Below, piece after piece: positions 44,407-52,226 of a stretch of 64,000 nucleotides of DNA. Below the pieces are notes generated by a model. That model did no database searches and was not told the origin of the DNA. It saw nothing but the letters and a program-made list of their open reading frames with translations. The translations under genes were made by a program, and so were the position numbers. How positions within the stretch are numbered: position 1 is the stretch's first letter; every line of letters starts with the position of its first letter. The DNA comes from Clostridium sp. BSD9I1. GTDB lineage: Bacteria > Bacillota > Clostridia > Clostridiales > Clostridiaceae. The stretch covers positions 1 through 64,000 of the forward strand of contig NZ_FYAM01000026.1 of NCBI RefSeq assembly GCF_900185645.1, written 5' to 3'.

Positions 44407-45177
44407 TTATTTAAGAACTAATTTCTCCTTTGGTGTAAATCCGCAATATCCTATTTTATCGCATCTCTTTTTCATGTCTTCCCACAAATCTTTATCTCTT
44501 AAGGACTCTAGTGCTGTAGGATATAGTATATAATTTTCTTTAAATATATGATCTCTTAAATTAAATATTATATATTTTGCTACTTCATCTAAAGTTTCCT
44601 TAAACACTTTAAAATCAAGACCAGATACAAACTCCGCTACATTTTTTAACTGTTTTTTTCTTGCTCTTAAATCGTCATGTTCCATTCTCATAATTCTAGT
44701 TGGTCCTGTTATTTTTCTGTCCTCTAGCTCTTTAAATAATACTTGTTCTTCTCTTTGATGATGATTTTCCGCATCTAATATATTATCTGCTACTTTAATT
44801 AATTGAGCAAATTCTTCTCTGGCTGAATCATACTTTTCCATCTTTTGAATTTTAGAATTCAACTCTTCAAGCTCTGTTAAAAACTGGAGTAATTTTTCAT
44901 GTTCAGATATCAAAGTATCAAGCACATGGCCTGTGTCAATTTGAGTTTTGATTTTATTTAATTCATCCTTTAAAACTTCCATATGAATATCACATAAATG
45001 TCTTAAGTCGTGAGGATTCATACCTTCTTCTACGAGCTTTTGCTCTGCCACAGATAATTCCAGTGGATTTATATTTGAAACTATTTCAAGTGCTTCTTTC
45101 CTTAAATCTTCCGTTACGCCTTCAGCATTTAACCTTCTTAAAATATTAGTTAATTCATCTATTCTTTTATTATCCAT
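44407..45177 (-). CDS. DUF438/hemerythrin-domain protein
   Basis: The first 75 residues match DUF438 (IDELTNILRRLNAEG..., MNPHDLRHLCDIHMEVL). Residues about 90-225 form a hemerythrin-like HHE four-helix bundle with the diiron ligands (ISEHEKLL, ENHHQREEQVLF, MEHDDLRARKKQL, LRDHIFKENYILYP). Such proteins bind O2 or NO at a diiron site and sit in stress operons. It is third gene after fprA and the RIC gene. The ATG at 45177 follows GGGAGG. Confidence 0.88.
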   Translation of the reverse strand: MDNKRIDELTNILRRLNAEGVTEDLRKEALEIVSNINPLELSVAEQKLVEEGMNPHDLRHLCDIHMEVLKDELNKIKTQIDTGHVLDTLISEHEKLLQFLTELEELNSKIQKMEKYDSAREEFAQLIKVADNILDAENHHQREEQVLFKELEDRKITGPTRIMRMEHDDLRARKKQLKNVAEFVSGLDFKVFKETLDEVAKYIIFNLRDHIFKENYILYPTALESLRDKDLWEDMKKRCDKIGYCGFTPKEKLVLK

Positions 45178-45214
45178 TATAATACCTCCCATTACAAATT
45201 ATTAATTAAAACTA

Positions 45215-45922
45215 TTATCTATCCATATACATGTTAAATAACACGCTATTTTCTAAATAAATGTGAGTAAAGATATCCTTTTCTAAAGCATCAATTTTTG
45301 TGTATACTAATTGAAAAGTAGTACATGCTCCTTCTGGTGCTTTAAAGTCTCTCGTTATCTCTTCCAATTCCTTGAATATATCTCCAGCTGTGTCATGTTC
45401 ATCTTCTGTTTCCTTTATAAACTTACGTATTGCCTTTAGAGTTTCCTCATCTTTAGCTTTTTCATACTGCTCTATAAGTGGGAATAAGTTTTCCTCTTCC
45501 TTTATTAAATGCTCTTCTAATTCAATTTTCAATGTACCAAATAATTTATGAACCTTTAAAAGTTCTTCACTATTATGCTTGAAATGAACCTTTAATATTT
45601 TTCGCATAAGAGGATCTATTTCACTAAGAGCCTTATATGTGTAATCGTGATGAACATGCTGTATGTGTTTCATTAAAACTATAGGGTCTTCATTCCTCCA
45701 ATCTTTATAGTTTCCATTGGAGCTTTTAAATTTTTCATACTCGTCATTAAGCTCTTTTACTATATTTTCATGTGCAAGTACCTTTTCATCTAATGCTTCT
45801 TTTAAGCTATCATGTCCTCCACAGCAATAATCTATTTTATACTTTTGGAATATCTCTGCTGATCCTGGAAATATAGAAACAATTTCTCCAAGTCTTTGAT
45901 TTACATTTATATTATTTGCCAT
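45215..45922 (-). CDS. ric: Iron-sulfur cluster repair protein, RIC family (ScdA/YtfE)
   Basis: The N-terminal DUF542 segment carries the Cys pair IDYCCGGHDSL (residues about 31-41). The hemerythrin domain supplies diiron ligands (HIQHVHHDYTYK, HFKHNSEELLKVHKLF, HLIKEEENLFP, ETEDEHDTAG). Family members restore Fe-S or diiron centres damaged by NO or oxidants. It lies 28 bp behind fprA in the same operon. The ATG at 45922 follows GAGGTGATTA. The 235-aa length is typical. Confidence 0.93.
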   Translation of the reverse strand: MANNINVNQRLGEIVSIFPGSAEIFQKYKIDYCCGGHDSLKEALDEKVLAHENIVKELNDEYEKFKSSNGNYKDWRNEDPIVLMKHIQHVHHDYTYKALSEIDPLMRKILKVHFKHNSEELLKVHKLFGTLKIELEEHLIKEEENLFPLIEQYEKAKDEETLKAIRKFIKETEDEHDTAGDIFKELEEITRDFKAPEGACTTFQLVYTKIDALEKDIFTHIYLENSVLFNMYMDR

Positions 45923-45950
45923 ATTAATCACCTCATAAATATTTTAAAAT

Positions 45951-47174
45951 TTAGTTTAATAAATCTGAAACAAACTTTGCTGATCTTTCTATTTCTTTTA
46001 AAGTATCCCCTTTAGCTGAAAATCTAATTCTCATTGGAAAGTAAATATCACTCATTCCTGTGGATTTAATTATTTCAGAAGTATTTAAAACCTTCATATT
46101 TGACTGATTTAAATAATCTTGTATAACTTCTATAGCTTCTCCACTCCATCCGTAAGAACCAAAGGCTGCTGCTATTTTTCCTTCTAAATTCATATCTTTA
46201 AGTTCCTTTAATACATCTTCTAATTTTCCTATCATGTCACCATATTTAGTAGAACTTCCAATAAATACTGCATCAGCTTCCTTAACTGCTTGTAAGACTT
46301 CTTCTTTATCAGTTTTATTTACATCTATAGCTTTTGCATCTATATTATCCTTTTTAAGATTTTCTTCAATTAAAAGTGCTATTTTTTTAGTATTGCTTGT
46401 CATTGAGGAATATACTACTATAGCTTTCTTATCCTTATTTGTATTTTTGCTCATATTATCATATATATCTATAAACTTTTTCACATTATCTCTTAATATA
46501 AAGCCATGGGATGGTGCTATCACCTTTATATCCAAATCCTTAATTTTATTTATCATATCCTGTACATACCTTCTGTGTGGATGCATTATTAGCTTATAAT
46601 AAACTTTAAAGTCTTCTGTAATATCTTCTTTAGCCATATCATTGAAATATTCATAGTTAGCTATATGAGTGCTAAATATATCACACGGAAATAATGTTCT
46701 ATCTTCCACGTCATAAGTTATCATAGTTTCCTCAGTGTGAAGGTATGGTGTTTCTATAAATTTAAGAGTTTTTCCACCTATATCTAAAGTATCTCCATCT
46801 TTTACTACTAAAAATTCTCTATTATGAAGTTTGTACATTTCCTTTAATTCGTGAACTGCAGGTTCAGTACATACAATTACAGCATTCTTAGCCTTTGATG
46901 CTAAACTTCCAAGTGCTCCCGAGTGATCTGGCTCTGTATGATTTATAACTATATACTGAATTTTTTCAAGATCAATTAGTCCCTTTAAATTTTCTACAAA
47001 TTCTCTTCCAAAACTTATATCCACAGTATCTATAACTGTTGGCTTTTCAGTCATTAATAAATAACTATTATAAGTTGTCCCTTTAGTTAACGTTAATCTA
47101 TGAAATGGTACATCCCTATCATCAACTTTTCCTATCCAATATATATTTTCATTAAGCATAATTTTATTTTCCAT
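45951..47174 (-). CDS. fprA: Flavodiiron protein FprA (A-type flavoprotein)
   Basis: This enzyme reduces O2 to water and/or NO to N2O with electrons from rubredoxin. The N-terminal metallo-beta-lactamase-like domain holds the diiron ligands: HTEPDHSG (near residue 79), LHTEET, FPCDIFSTH and the later APSHG. The C-terminal flavodoxin domain binds FMN (VVYSSMTSNTKK). Its 407 aa is the class A length, with no fused rubredoxin. ATG 47174 follows AAGGAGAT. It heads the operon with RIC and DUF438 proteins. Confidence 0.95.
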   Translation of the reverse strand: MENKIMLNENIYWIGKVDDRDVPFHRLTLTKGTTYNSYLLMTEKPTVIDTVDISFGREFVENLKGLIDLEKIQYIVINHTEPDHSGALGSLASKAKNAVIVCTEPAVHELKEMYKLHNREFLVVKDGDTLDIGGKTLKFIETPYLHTEETMITYDVEDRTLFPCDIFSTHIANYEYFNDMAKEDITEDFKVYYKLIMHPHRRYVQDMINKIKDLDIKVIAPSHGFILRDNVKKFIDIYDNMSKNTNKDKKAIVVYSSMTSNTKKIALLIEENLKKDNIDAKAIDVNKTDKEEVLQAVKEADAVFIGSSTKYGDMIGKLEDVLKELKDMNLEGKIAAAFGSYGWSGEAIEVIQDYLNQSNMKVLNTSEIIKSTGMSDIYFPMRIRFSAKGDTLKEIERSAKFVSDLLN

Positions 47175-47296
47175 ATCATCTATCTCCTTTTTATCAATTA
47201 TCAATTTTTATTTATTAGTTTTATGTAGCCTCAACTACTTATCTTATGTGTTTATTTTATATCCTTTTGGTTTTTAAAAATATGATTCAAATCACA

Positions 47297-47320
47297 TTTT
47301 ATACTGTTTTGGTATACTTT
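47297..47320 (-). promoter_or_regulatory. fprA promoter with palindromic operator
   Basis: TATACTGTTTTGGTATA (47300-47316) differs at one base from the nox site TATACTATTTTGGTATA. In both places the minus-strand -10 (TATAAA here, TATAAT at nox) overlaps the end of the palindrome, and the gene begins 80-130 bp further on. The -35 here is weak, which may mean an activator is needed. Confidence 0.65.
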
Positions 47321-47326
47321 ATATTT

Positions 47327-47352
47327 AAAAAAAAGCTCGCCTCAGCGAACCT
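47327..47352 (-). terminator. Terminator of the Crp/Fnr gene
   Basis: GTTCGC/GCGAGC stem (one wobble pair, 4-nt loop) runs into eight T residues on the minus strand. Confidence 0.8.
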
Positions 47353-47353
47353 T

Positions 47354-48061
47354 TTATTCTACATACTCTCTTAAAGCATTTTTGTCCTTTATAATAATAA
47401 TTTTATTTCCCACCATACTTATTATGCTTAATTCTTCAAACTTACTGAGTTTTCTACTTATAGTTTCTCTTGTAACTCCAGTATAGTTTGCCATTTCTTC
47501 TCTATTTATAGGAAGCTTTATTTCTATTCCACTACTAGTTTGGGTTCCATACTTCTCAGCAAATTCTAATATCATATGTGCAATTCTAACCTCTGCATCA
47601 TTTGTGGCAAGGGTTTGAGCAAGATTTTCTGTTTCCGATAACTTCCTTGTGACTTCTCTAAGTATCTTCAAAGAAATTTCAGGATTTTTAATTAAAATTT
47701 CATCCATGTCTTTTTTAGTTAAGGTACAAATTTTTAAGTTTGAAATAGCATATGCACTAAAATTATATGTATCACTATCAGTAAATAAACTTAGTTCGCC
47801 GAAGAAGTCTCCACTTGTCAGTATGTGAATTATTTGTTCTTTACCTTCCTTAGTCATCTTAGTAAGTTTTACTTGTCCTTCATTTATTATAAATAATGTA
47901 CTTGATTTTTCCCCCTCATAAAAAAGAGCATCCCCCTTTTTAAATTCTATGTGTCCTGTACTATCTACTATCTTAGCTAATTCTTCATCCTCAAGAGAAG
48001 AAAATATAGGCACCTTTTTAGCACAAAGATTATGGTGACATCTCCCACAAGTACATTCCAT
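47354..48061 (-). CDS. Crp/Fnr-family regulator with N-terminal Cys motif
   Basis: This 235-aa protein has a cyclic-nucleotide-like sensor domain (FKKGDALFYEGEKSSTLFIINEGQVKL, GDFFGELSLF), a dimerisation helix and a winged HTH whose recognition helix is TRETISRKL. The N-terminus MECTCGRCHHNLC places four cysteines at 3, 5, 8 and 13, as in Fnr-type Fe-S sensors. It precedes the fprA operon, which it may control in response to O2 or NO. ATG 48061 is used because GGGGGGAT lies 5 nt upstream; the earlier ATG at 48079 has no site. Confidence 0.92.
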   Translation of the reverse strand: MECTCGRCHHNLCAKKVPIFSSLEDEELAKIVDSTGHIEFKKGDALFYEGEKSSTLFIINEGQVKLTKMTKEGKEQIIHILTSGDFFGELSLFTDSDTYNFSAYAISNLKICTLTKKDMDEILIKNPEISLKILREVTRKLSETENLAQTLATNDAEVRIAHMILEFAEKYGTQTSSGIEIKLPINREEMANYTGVTRETISRKLSKFEELSIISMVGNKIIIIKDKNALREYVE

Positions 48062-48161
48062 AGATATCCCCCCTTTCATTTATATATTTATTTTATCATA
48101 TATAAACTGAAAATTAATACTTTTTTACCTCTGAATATATAAAGTAAATTTATGTACTTGA

Positions 48162-48707
48162 CTACAAGTTCTTATTTTCATACACATAAAGCCTTCCGTT
48201 ACTTGCTTTCAAAAATTTATCTCCATGAAAGCCTCTTGCAAATAGCATTTTACGAATTTCATAAAGTGTTCCGGCATGGCTTACAATCAAAATATTTTTC
48301 TCCCCTTGATTTTCACTTAATATTGTATCTAAAATTTCACTTACCCTTTTCAAAGTTAATTTTCTTGATTCTGGTTGAGATGTATGATTTCTTATCCATG
48401 CAATTCTATTAAGTATTGCCCAAATATGATATGGTATATGAAATTTAAGTTTTACCCATGCTGCTGTTGGAATTTCAACCAGTTTATCTGTTACTATGAT
48501 TTCACCATCATATATAGTTTTTGCAGTAGTTATTGCTCTGCTTAAGCTGCTGCAATAGCATTTATCCCACTCTTCATCTACTACAAGTTCATTTTTTATA
48601 ACTCCTGCTTTGTCGTATTCAGCAGTATATTTATCAAATTCCTCTGCAGTCATGAAAAAGTTTTTCTTTATATCCACCTTAAAATGCCTAACAAGTCCTA
48701 TTTTCAT
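48162..48707 (-). CDS. Histidine phosphatase superfamily protein
   Basis: This is a phosphoglycerate-mutase-like phosphatase. LVRHF (His at 8) replaces the usual RHG. The Arg in SSLSRAITTAKTI and the second His in IVSHAGTLYEIR are kept. At 181 aa it is a minimal form of the broad-specificity type. The altered third residue of the RHG motif leaves activity likely but not certain. It is monocistronic and lies beside the Crp/Fnr gene. The substrate is unknown. Confidence 0.85.
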   Translation of the reverse strand: MKIGLVRHFKVDIKKNFFMTAEEFDKYTAEYDKAGVIKNELVVDEEWDKCYCSSLSRAITTAKTIYDGEIIVTDKLVEIPTAAWVKLKFHIPYHIWAILNRIAWIRNHTSQPESRKLTLKRVSEILDTILSENQGEKNILIVSHAGTLYEIRKMLFARGFHGDKFLKASNGRLYVYENKNL

Positions 48708-48775
48708 TTTATTTCACCTCATATTATTAATAAATATCATACCAATATAGATTTTACAGAAACTGCAGAAAAAAT

Positions 48776-48807
48776 GCAGTGCAATAATAAAATAGTTCTT
48801 GCACTGC
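48776..48807 (-). terminator. Terminator of the 41-aa gene
   Basis: GCAGTGCAA/TTGCACTGC (perfect 9-bp stem, 14-nt loop) is followed by ATTTTTTC on the minus strand, 11 bp beyond the small gene. Confidence 0.8.
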
Positions 48808-48818
48808 TTTCCTTTTAA

Positions 48819-48944
48819 TTATTTATTTGCATTCTCATTTCGCTTTGATTTCGGCTTATTGTTTTCCTTGTTAAACTTATCTTGTATATCCATCTTTACA
48901 GGCTTACTTAATTTTCCTAAGTCTTCATCTTTAAATCCAGTCAT
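48819..48944 (-). CDS. Small charged protein, 41 aa
   Basis: The ATG is preceded by GAGGAGTGAG, and a terminator follows, which supports a real gene. The product is short, hydrophilic and Lys/Asn-rich (DEDLGKLSKPVKMDIQDKF), with a basic tail and probably little structure. It lies just downstream of pdxA and may share its transcript. Similar tiny basic proteins in spore formers are sometimes spore components; nothing proves this here. Confidence 0.55.
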   Translation of the reverse strand: MTGFKDEDLGKLSKPVKMDIQDKFNKENNKPKSKRNENANK

Positions 48945-48999
48945 CTTAAATCTCACTCCTCTCTAAATTTAGCTTATCCACAGAAAGAAGTTTTATTCT

Positions 49000-49965
49000 T
49001 TAAAATAATTCTCCCATCTTCAAAGCTTCTATCATGCTATCTCCTTTTGCAATCCCTTTACCAGCTATATCAAAAGCTGTACCATGGTCAACTGAAGTTC
49101 TAATTATAGGTAGTCCTACGGTTATATTTACTCCTGTATCAAAAGCTAACATCTTCATAGGTATATGTCCTTGATCATGATACATAGCTATGACTACATC
49201 ATACTTCCCTTGTTTTGCTTTCAAATATACTGTATCTGGCGGTACAGGTCCTTCTACATTAAATCCTAACCTAATAGCCTCATTAACTGCAGGTATAATT
49301 TCTTCTACTTCTTCACGTCCAAATAAACCTGATTCTCCTGCATGTGGATTTAATCCTGATACTGCAATTTGGGGATTTTTTATTCCCATCTTCTTTAGAG
49401 TGTCCTCTGCTAGCATTATAACATCTAAAATTCTATCCCTTTTAACCCTATCGCAGGCTTCTCTTAAAGATACATGAGTAGAAACGTGGATAACTCTAAA
49501 CTTTTCACTTGTAAGCATCATAGCATATTTCTTTGTATCTGTTAGTTTTGCAAAAATTTCTGTATGCCCAGCATAATTATGACCACCTAAATGCAGTGCT
49601 TCTTTATTTAGTGGAGCAGTAGTTACAGCTTTTATTTGTCCTCCTTTAGCATCCTCCATAGCTCTTTCTATATATCTATAAGCAGCCTCTCCACATATAG
49701 GTGATACTTCTCCAATTTTAAAATCACTTATATCTAAATCAATTACATTAATTATATTAATAGCCTTATCATCAAATTCATTAATTTCATTTATAATATT
49801 TATATCTGTATTAATATTTAATAATTCTTTATAGTAATTTAATACTTTATAGCTTCCAAATATAACAGATTTTTTTCTTAGCTCCTTCTCTTCTTCTAGA
49901 GCTTTCAATATTATTTCAGGGCCTATTCCAGCTGGGTCTCCCATTGTTATCCCTATGAGCTTCAT
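49000..49965 (-). CDS. pdxA2: 4-phospho-D-threonate dehydrogenase-like, PdxA2 family
   Basis: This metal- and NAD-dependent dehydrogenase belongs to the PdxA family. MGDPAGIGPEI is at the start. The metal-ligand histidines lie in GGHNYAGHTE, AMYHDQGHIP and TSVDHGTAFDIAG. In catabolic operons with a DUF1537 kinase, PdxA2 oxidises the 4-phosphorylated acid sugar and releases CO2, giving dihydroxyacetone phosphate. No other vitamin B6 genes are nearby, which supports the catabolic role over pyridoxine synthesis. The ATG touches the TAA of the kinase gene. Confidence 0.9.
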   Translation of the reverse strand: MKLIGITMGDPAGIGPEIILKALEEEKELRKKSVIFGSYKVLNYYKELLNINTDINIINEINEFDDKAINIINVIDLDISDFKIGEVSPICGEAAYRYIERAMEDAKGGQIKAVTTAPLNKEALHLGGHNYAGHTEIFAKLTDTKKYAMMLTSEKFRVIHVSTHVSLREACDRVKRDRILDVIMLAEDTLKKMGIKNPQIAVSGLNPHAGESGLFGREEVEEIIPAVNEAIRLGFNVEGPVPPDTVYLKAKQGKYDVVIAMYHDQGHIPMKMLAFDTGVNITVGLPIIRTSVDHGTAFDIAGKGIAKGDSMIEALKMGELF

Positions 49966-51180
49966 TTAAATGTCCCCCTTTAATTTTCTTAAGCAATAAT
50001 CAATAGCATTAATTTCTCCAAATGCCCCTGCCTTGGTAATAACTTTTAACCCATCACATCTTCCCCCTCTTAAAGTCATAAGCGGTATACCTGTCATAAT
50101 TTCTTGTTCTATGCTAGAACCATTAGCATCTAATTCTTCAATAACTCCTATAGCAGTATCACCACCTGTCAAAAACAGACCTGATATTTTGCTAGATTCT
50201 AATACTTCAGCTATTATTTTCCCTAAGATTCTCTGTGTGAATACACTTACTTCCTCTTTACTATAACTTAGAGTTTGCCCTAATTGTATGTCTTTATCAT
50301 AGTCCTGTCTTTCATAAGAAGAAGCTATAATAACATCTAAGCCTTGATTAATCTTTTCTAAAACCTCTCTCACTATGCTAGATATATCATTACTTTCTAG
50401 TAATCTTCCTATATTTATTTTAACCAAAGCATTATTATTAGCTACCGCATAATGTAATTGATTCTTGGAAACTTCACTTATACTTCCTACTACTGCTATG
50501 GCTGGATTTACATTAGTATTAACCTTTAATATCCCATCAGCAAGGCCAGCAGAGCCTACCCATAGTACTTTTTTATTACTTCCTATACCCTTTTGTACTA
50601 TTGTAATTAAATCTTCATTTGTTTCTGCATCAAGAGTATATATTCTCCCTCTTGAAAAATCTATTTTACCTTTCCTTACATCTCTTAGATATATATGATG
50701 TATTTCTTCATTAAACTCATGTTTAATAAGAAGGTTTATATTATCTTCTTTTACAGGCGTCTTAGGATCTCTGGCCATTTCAGTGTGTGTTATACGCACA
50801 TTATTCAACATATGAATTCCATTGACAGTAGTTCTTTTGAGATTAGGAAATGCTGGTGCGAATATTATAAGATCACTTTTATATACATCATCTACAGCCT
50901 TTATTTCTTTAGCTATATTTCCTCTTAATGTAGAATCTACCTTCTTCAGTACATACTCAAATTTAAGGAAATCAACATCTCTCAAAATATTTTCTATTTT
51001 CTTATATGCCTCATCTTCGGGCATCGCTCTAGATTCTGTATCAATAACAAACGAACTTAAATCAGTGTTTATAGTTTCACTTGAAAATACTACATTGGTA
51101 TTAATACCACGTCTTTTTAGCTGAACTCCTGTATCATTAGAACCCGTAAAGTCATCTGCTACTATCAAATATCTATACAC
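49966..51180 (-). CDS. Four-carbon acid sugar kinase (DUF1537 family)
   Basis: The 404-aa protein has the N-terminal substrate domain (YLIVADDFTGSNDTGVQL) and the C-terminal nucleotide domain (LFLTGGDTAIGVIEEL, MTLRGGRCDGLKVITKAGAFG) of DUF1537 kinases. Characterised members phosphorylate D-threonate, L-threonate, D-erythronate or similar acids and pair with a PdxA2 dehydrogenase, as here. The GTG start overlaps the TAG of the permease gene (GTGTATAG), implying coupled translation. Confidence 0.92.
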   Translation of the reverse strand: MYRYLIVADDFTGSNDTGVQLKRRGINTNVVFSSETINTDLSSFVIDTESRAMPEDEAYKKIENILRDVDFLKFEYVLKKVDSTLRGNIAKEIKAVDDVYKSDLIIFAPAFPNLKRTTVNGIHMLNNVRITHTEMARDPKTPVKEDNINLLIKHEFNEEIHHIYLRDVRKGKIDFSRGRIYTLDAETNEDLITIVQKGIGSNKKVLWVGSAGLADGILKVNTNVNPAIAVVGSISEVSKNQLHYAVANNNALVKINIGRLLESNDISSIVREVLEKINQGLDVIIASSYERQDYDKDIQLGQTLSYSKEEVSVFTQRILGKIIAEVLESSKISGLFLTGGDTAIGVIEELDANGSSIEQEIMTGIPLMTLRGGRCDGLKVITKAGAFGEINAIDYCLRKLKGDI

Positions 51181-52129
51181 TTGCCTGTTCCTTTCGTACT
51201 CCTATTTCTCTCTTATGCAAATAATTTACCATTAAAGGACATAGTATTGCCGTAACAATAATTGCTGCTGCAATTTGAACTGTTGCTGTTGCCGCAATAG
51301 TCTGCACAGATGGATCAACTGCTGCTAAAGCTGCAGGCGTTGCTACTGCATTTCCTGCAGTTGTACCAACCGCTGCACCAACCTGTGGATGTTTGGATTT
51401 AAGGAGCTTCATTATTAAGTATCCACCAAGACCAGTTATTATTGTACAGCCAATTCCTAGTATTATTCCTGGAATACCAGCCTCTATAATTTGTCCAAAA
51501 TTAAGTGCTGAACCTAATGGAAATGCAAAGAACGGTATTAATAGTACTGTTCCAGGCTCAAGAAATTTTCTTATATCTTCATCTAAATTACCTAATACAA
51601 ACCCTATTACTATTGGAACTATAGTTGCAACTAATGCCATAATTGGAACTGTAGCTATTCCTGTTATTCCAAATGCTAACATAGTAAAGAAAGGTCCATC
51701 ATTTAATGAAAGTATAGATATTGCTCCAACATCTGTTGAATCTCCATACTCTCCTGCTAAAGCTGCATATAGTCCTCCATTTGAGTTAGTAAATGCTGCG
51801 ATTAGCGCAAGTGCTGAAACTCCTAAAACACCTGCTGCACCAAACATATTATTAACAAGAACACCTATTATTGCACCAATAATAAACTTTGTAAATGTTA
51901 AAGCTACGCCCTTCACTAGTGGAGTTCCTGCTTGTTTAGCATTTATCTGTGCCCCATTGCAAAATAGGAATGCTGCTAAAATCGGCATTGCACCTGTTTT
52001 AAATAAGTTAGAAGTAAATCCACCTATTTCTAAAGCCTGTGGGAAAAATGTATTCATCAATGCTCCAAGTAAAAGAGGAACTACCATTAATCCTCCTGGA
52101 ACCTTCTTCACTGTTTGTAAGATTTTCAT
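51173..52129 (-). CDS. KdgT-type 2-keto-3-deoxygluconate permease
   Basis: The 318-aa protein has about ten hydrophobic helices and matches the KdgT family (VPGGLMVVPLLLGALMNTFF, LNDGPFFTMLAFGITG, GTTAGNAVATPAA). Family members import 2-keto-3-deoxygluconate by proton symport; the clustering with acid-sugar enzymes suggests a related sugar acid. The ATG at 52129 is preferred over 52135, which lies only one base from the AGGAGG. A 42-bp hairpin separates it from the upstream dehydratase gene. Confidence 0.88.
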   Translation of the reverse strand: MKILQTVKKVPGGLMVVPLLLGALMNTFFPQALEIGGFTSNLFKTGAMPILAAFLFCNGAQINAKQAGTPLVKGVALTFTKFIIGAIIGVLVNNMFGAAGVLGVSALALIAAFTNSNGGLYAALAGEYGDSTDVGAISILSLNDGPFFTMLAFGITGIATVPIMALVATIVPIVIGFVLGNLDEDIRKFLEPGTVLLIPFFAFPLGSALNFGQIIEAGIPGIILGIGCTIITGLGGYLIMKLLKSKHPQVGAAVGTTAGNAVATPAALAAVDPSVQTIAATATVQIAAAIIVTAILCPLMVNYLHKREIGVRKEQASV

Positions 52130-52162
52130 TTCCATTCCTCCTGCCTTTATATAATTTTATAT

Positions 52163-52204
52163 AAATATAAAGGCTAAGAAGGCATTCTTCTAACCTTTAT
52201 ATTT
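52163..52204 (-). other. Intercistronic hairpin before the permease gene
   Basis: AAATATAAAGG-TAAGAAG pairs with CTTCTA-CCTTTATATTT (one mismatch, 5-6 nt loop). It lies in the 97-bp gap between the dehydratase and permease genes and ends in A/T-rich DNA. It may be a partial terminator or an RNA-stabilising stem that sets enzyme-to-permease ratio. Confidence 0.55.
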
Positions 52205-52226
52205 ATACTGATTAAATTACCTATTG

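Noticed and set aside
48973-48981. DnaA-box-like TTATCCACA, also one near 27190
   Set aside because: They are single isolated matches without a cluster, AT-rich unwinding region or dnaA/dnaN context, so they are not an origin.
49000-49965. Pyridoxine biosynthesis PdxA
   Set aside because: The gene is translationally coupled to a DUF1537 kinase and acid-sugar genes, with no pdxJ; the catabolic PdxA2 role is favoured.
51393-52154. Long (253-aa) plus-strand open frame opposite the KdgT gene
   Set aside because: It is rich in Pro, Ser and Ile, has no ribosome binding site and mirrors a real membrane-protein gene; it is an antisense shadow. The same applies to 37097-37651 (opposite nox) and 12412-12873 (opposite the chemoreceptor).
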